Position numbers and translations under genes: made by a program | In this document: piece by piece, positions 4,430 through 5,042 of the stretch | How the letters are laid out: each line of letters opens with the position of its first letter | Position numbering within the stretch: the stretch's first letter is position 1 | NCBI GenBank assembly: GCA_030596145.1 | Contig: JAUVKS010000158.1 | Span: forward strand, 1 to 5,042 | From: Pseudomonadota bacterium | GTDB taxonomy: Bacteria; Desulfobacterota; Syntrophia; Syntrophales; JADFWA01 | DNA: 5,042 nucleotides | Reading direction: 5' to 3' | The notes under the pieces: model-generated | The model's database searches: none | What the model was told of the DNA's origin: nothing | Seen by the model: the letters and a program-made list of their open reading frames with translations, nothing else

Positions 4430-5042
4430 TCATCTCCGCTTGAACATCTTTTCTAATTCTCTGACACTAAACTGTATATAAACCGGCCTTCCATGCGGAC
4501 AGGTCGACGCAAATGGAGTCAAATCAAGTTCCTTACACAAATTATCCACTTCAGGTTTCGTCAACCTGTGGTTCGCCTTGATAGCGCCCTTACATGACAG
4601 TACGGTAAAGATTTTATCCTTTGCTACTTCAATACTCAAGGATTTCCCTGTCTTTGAAAATTCCTCAATAATGTCAAGAAGCATTGTCCTGGATTCGATA
4701 TCACCGGGTAAAACTGCGGGAATCGATTTAACCACAACGGTATTCCCCCCATACTGCTCTACTTCTATCCCCACATCTTCCAGCATAACCGCGTATTCCA
4801 TAAGCAGGGTAAAATCTCCAGGCGGAAGACTTACAATCTCCGGAATCAACAACCTCTGACTCGCAACCTTTTCACCGGGGGACACTTTTCTAAACTTCTC
4901 GAATAACACCCGTTCATGAGCGGCGTGCTGATCTATCAGAAGAATCCCATCAGGATAGGAAAAAACAAGGTAAGTAGCAGCAATCTGCCCCATATATTCA
5001 AGAGAGGAAAAGGATAATTCTTCCTCGTTATAGATTTTCCAC
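4430..5042 (-). CDS. mutL: DNA mismatch repair protein MutL, C-terminal part (5' end outside the window)
   Basis: The frame is open to the window edge and 203 residues are visible, so an apparent start at 4993 is internal. The visible part is the C-terminal dimerisation and endonuclease domain. It shows the zinc/manganese-binding motif DQHAAHERVLFE (visible residues 37-48, matching the DQHA, two residues, E, four residues, E pattern), the SCKGAIKANHRLT stretch, and the CPHGRP motif near the end. The chain closes with ELEKMFKR, typical of complete MutL C-termini. These motifs mark a MutL with latent nicking activity, as in most bacteria that lack MutH. In mismatch repair it is recruited by MutS and nicks the new strand, directed by the sliding clamp. 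The ATPase domain should lie upstream of the window. The stop codon is TGA at 4432-4430, and miaA follows after the heptamer array. Confidence 0.95.
   Translation of the reverse strand, partial: WKIYNEEELSFSSLEYMGQIAATYLVFSYPDGILLIDQHAAHERVLFEKFRKVSPGEKVASQRLLIPEIVSLPPGDFTLLMEYAVMLEDVGIEVEQYGGNTVVVKSIPAVLPGDIESRTMLLDIIEEFSKTGKSLSIEVAKDKIFTVLSCKGAIKANHRLTKPEVDNLCKELDLTPFASTCPHGRPVYIQFSVRELEKMFKRR

Noticed and set aside
3350..4456. Long open frame of 368 codons on the plus strand
   Set aside because: It lies antisense across all of miaA, has no ribosome binding site or recognisable motif, and even reads through the terminator stem. It is a shadow of miaA.

Overview
The window reads almost entirely on the minus strand, so transcription runs from position 5042 towards 1. 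It joins a housekeeping pair (mutL then miaA) to the start of an exopolysaccharide (EPS) export locus. A strong intrinsic terminator at about 3331-3366 separates the two. Protein content suggests a Gram-negative bacterium: there is a beta-barrel outer-membrane protein, a Wza-type export protein, and a MutL with endonuclease motifs. The style of the genes and repeats recalls Desulfobacterota (former Deltaproteobacteria), but that is inference and the sequence alone does not prove it.

Layout from right to left. 5042-4430: C-terminal part of mutL, whose 5' end lies outside the window. 4426-4364: an array of AGCT-headed heptamers. 4336-3365: miaA. 3366-3331: terminator. About 3333-3305: a plausible promoter. 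3266-2514: PHP-family tyrosine phosphatase of the CpsB/YwqE type. 2461-2340: a nested inverted-repeat, MITE-like element with two dRS3-format palindromes. 2303-1743: a secreted protein of unknown function with a glycine-rich tail. 1737-1564: REP-like hairpin array B. 1523-282: outer-membrane beta-barrel protein. 283-124: REP-like hairpin array A. 108-1: first 36 codons of a Wza-type polysaccharide export protein, which runs off the window.

The EPS genes would work together at the envelope. The phosphatase would reset a tyrosine kinase of the Wzc/BceF type, presumably encoded further along. The Wza-like protein would form the outer-membrane export channel. The beta-barrel protein is the kind often carried in EPS loci of this type, including exosortase-linked ones. 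No promoter or terminator is obvious between 3266 and 1, so a single transcript is likely, interrupted by folded repeat RNA in three intergenic gaps.

The most interesting signal is the repeats. Seven hairpins share a GTAGGGT start but have different stems that still pair. They alternate strictly in orientation, the hallmark of REP/BIME elements moved by RAYT (TnpA-REP) transposases. Two near-identical 81-bp direct repeats (79 of 81 positions) from these arrays bracket the beta-barrel gene, from its stop codon to just upstream of its ribosome binding site, so the gene looks like a repeat-bounded cassette. No gap without a gene exceeds 220 bases. I saw no RNA gene, CRISPR array or intact insertion sequence.
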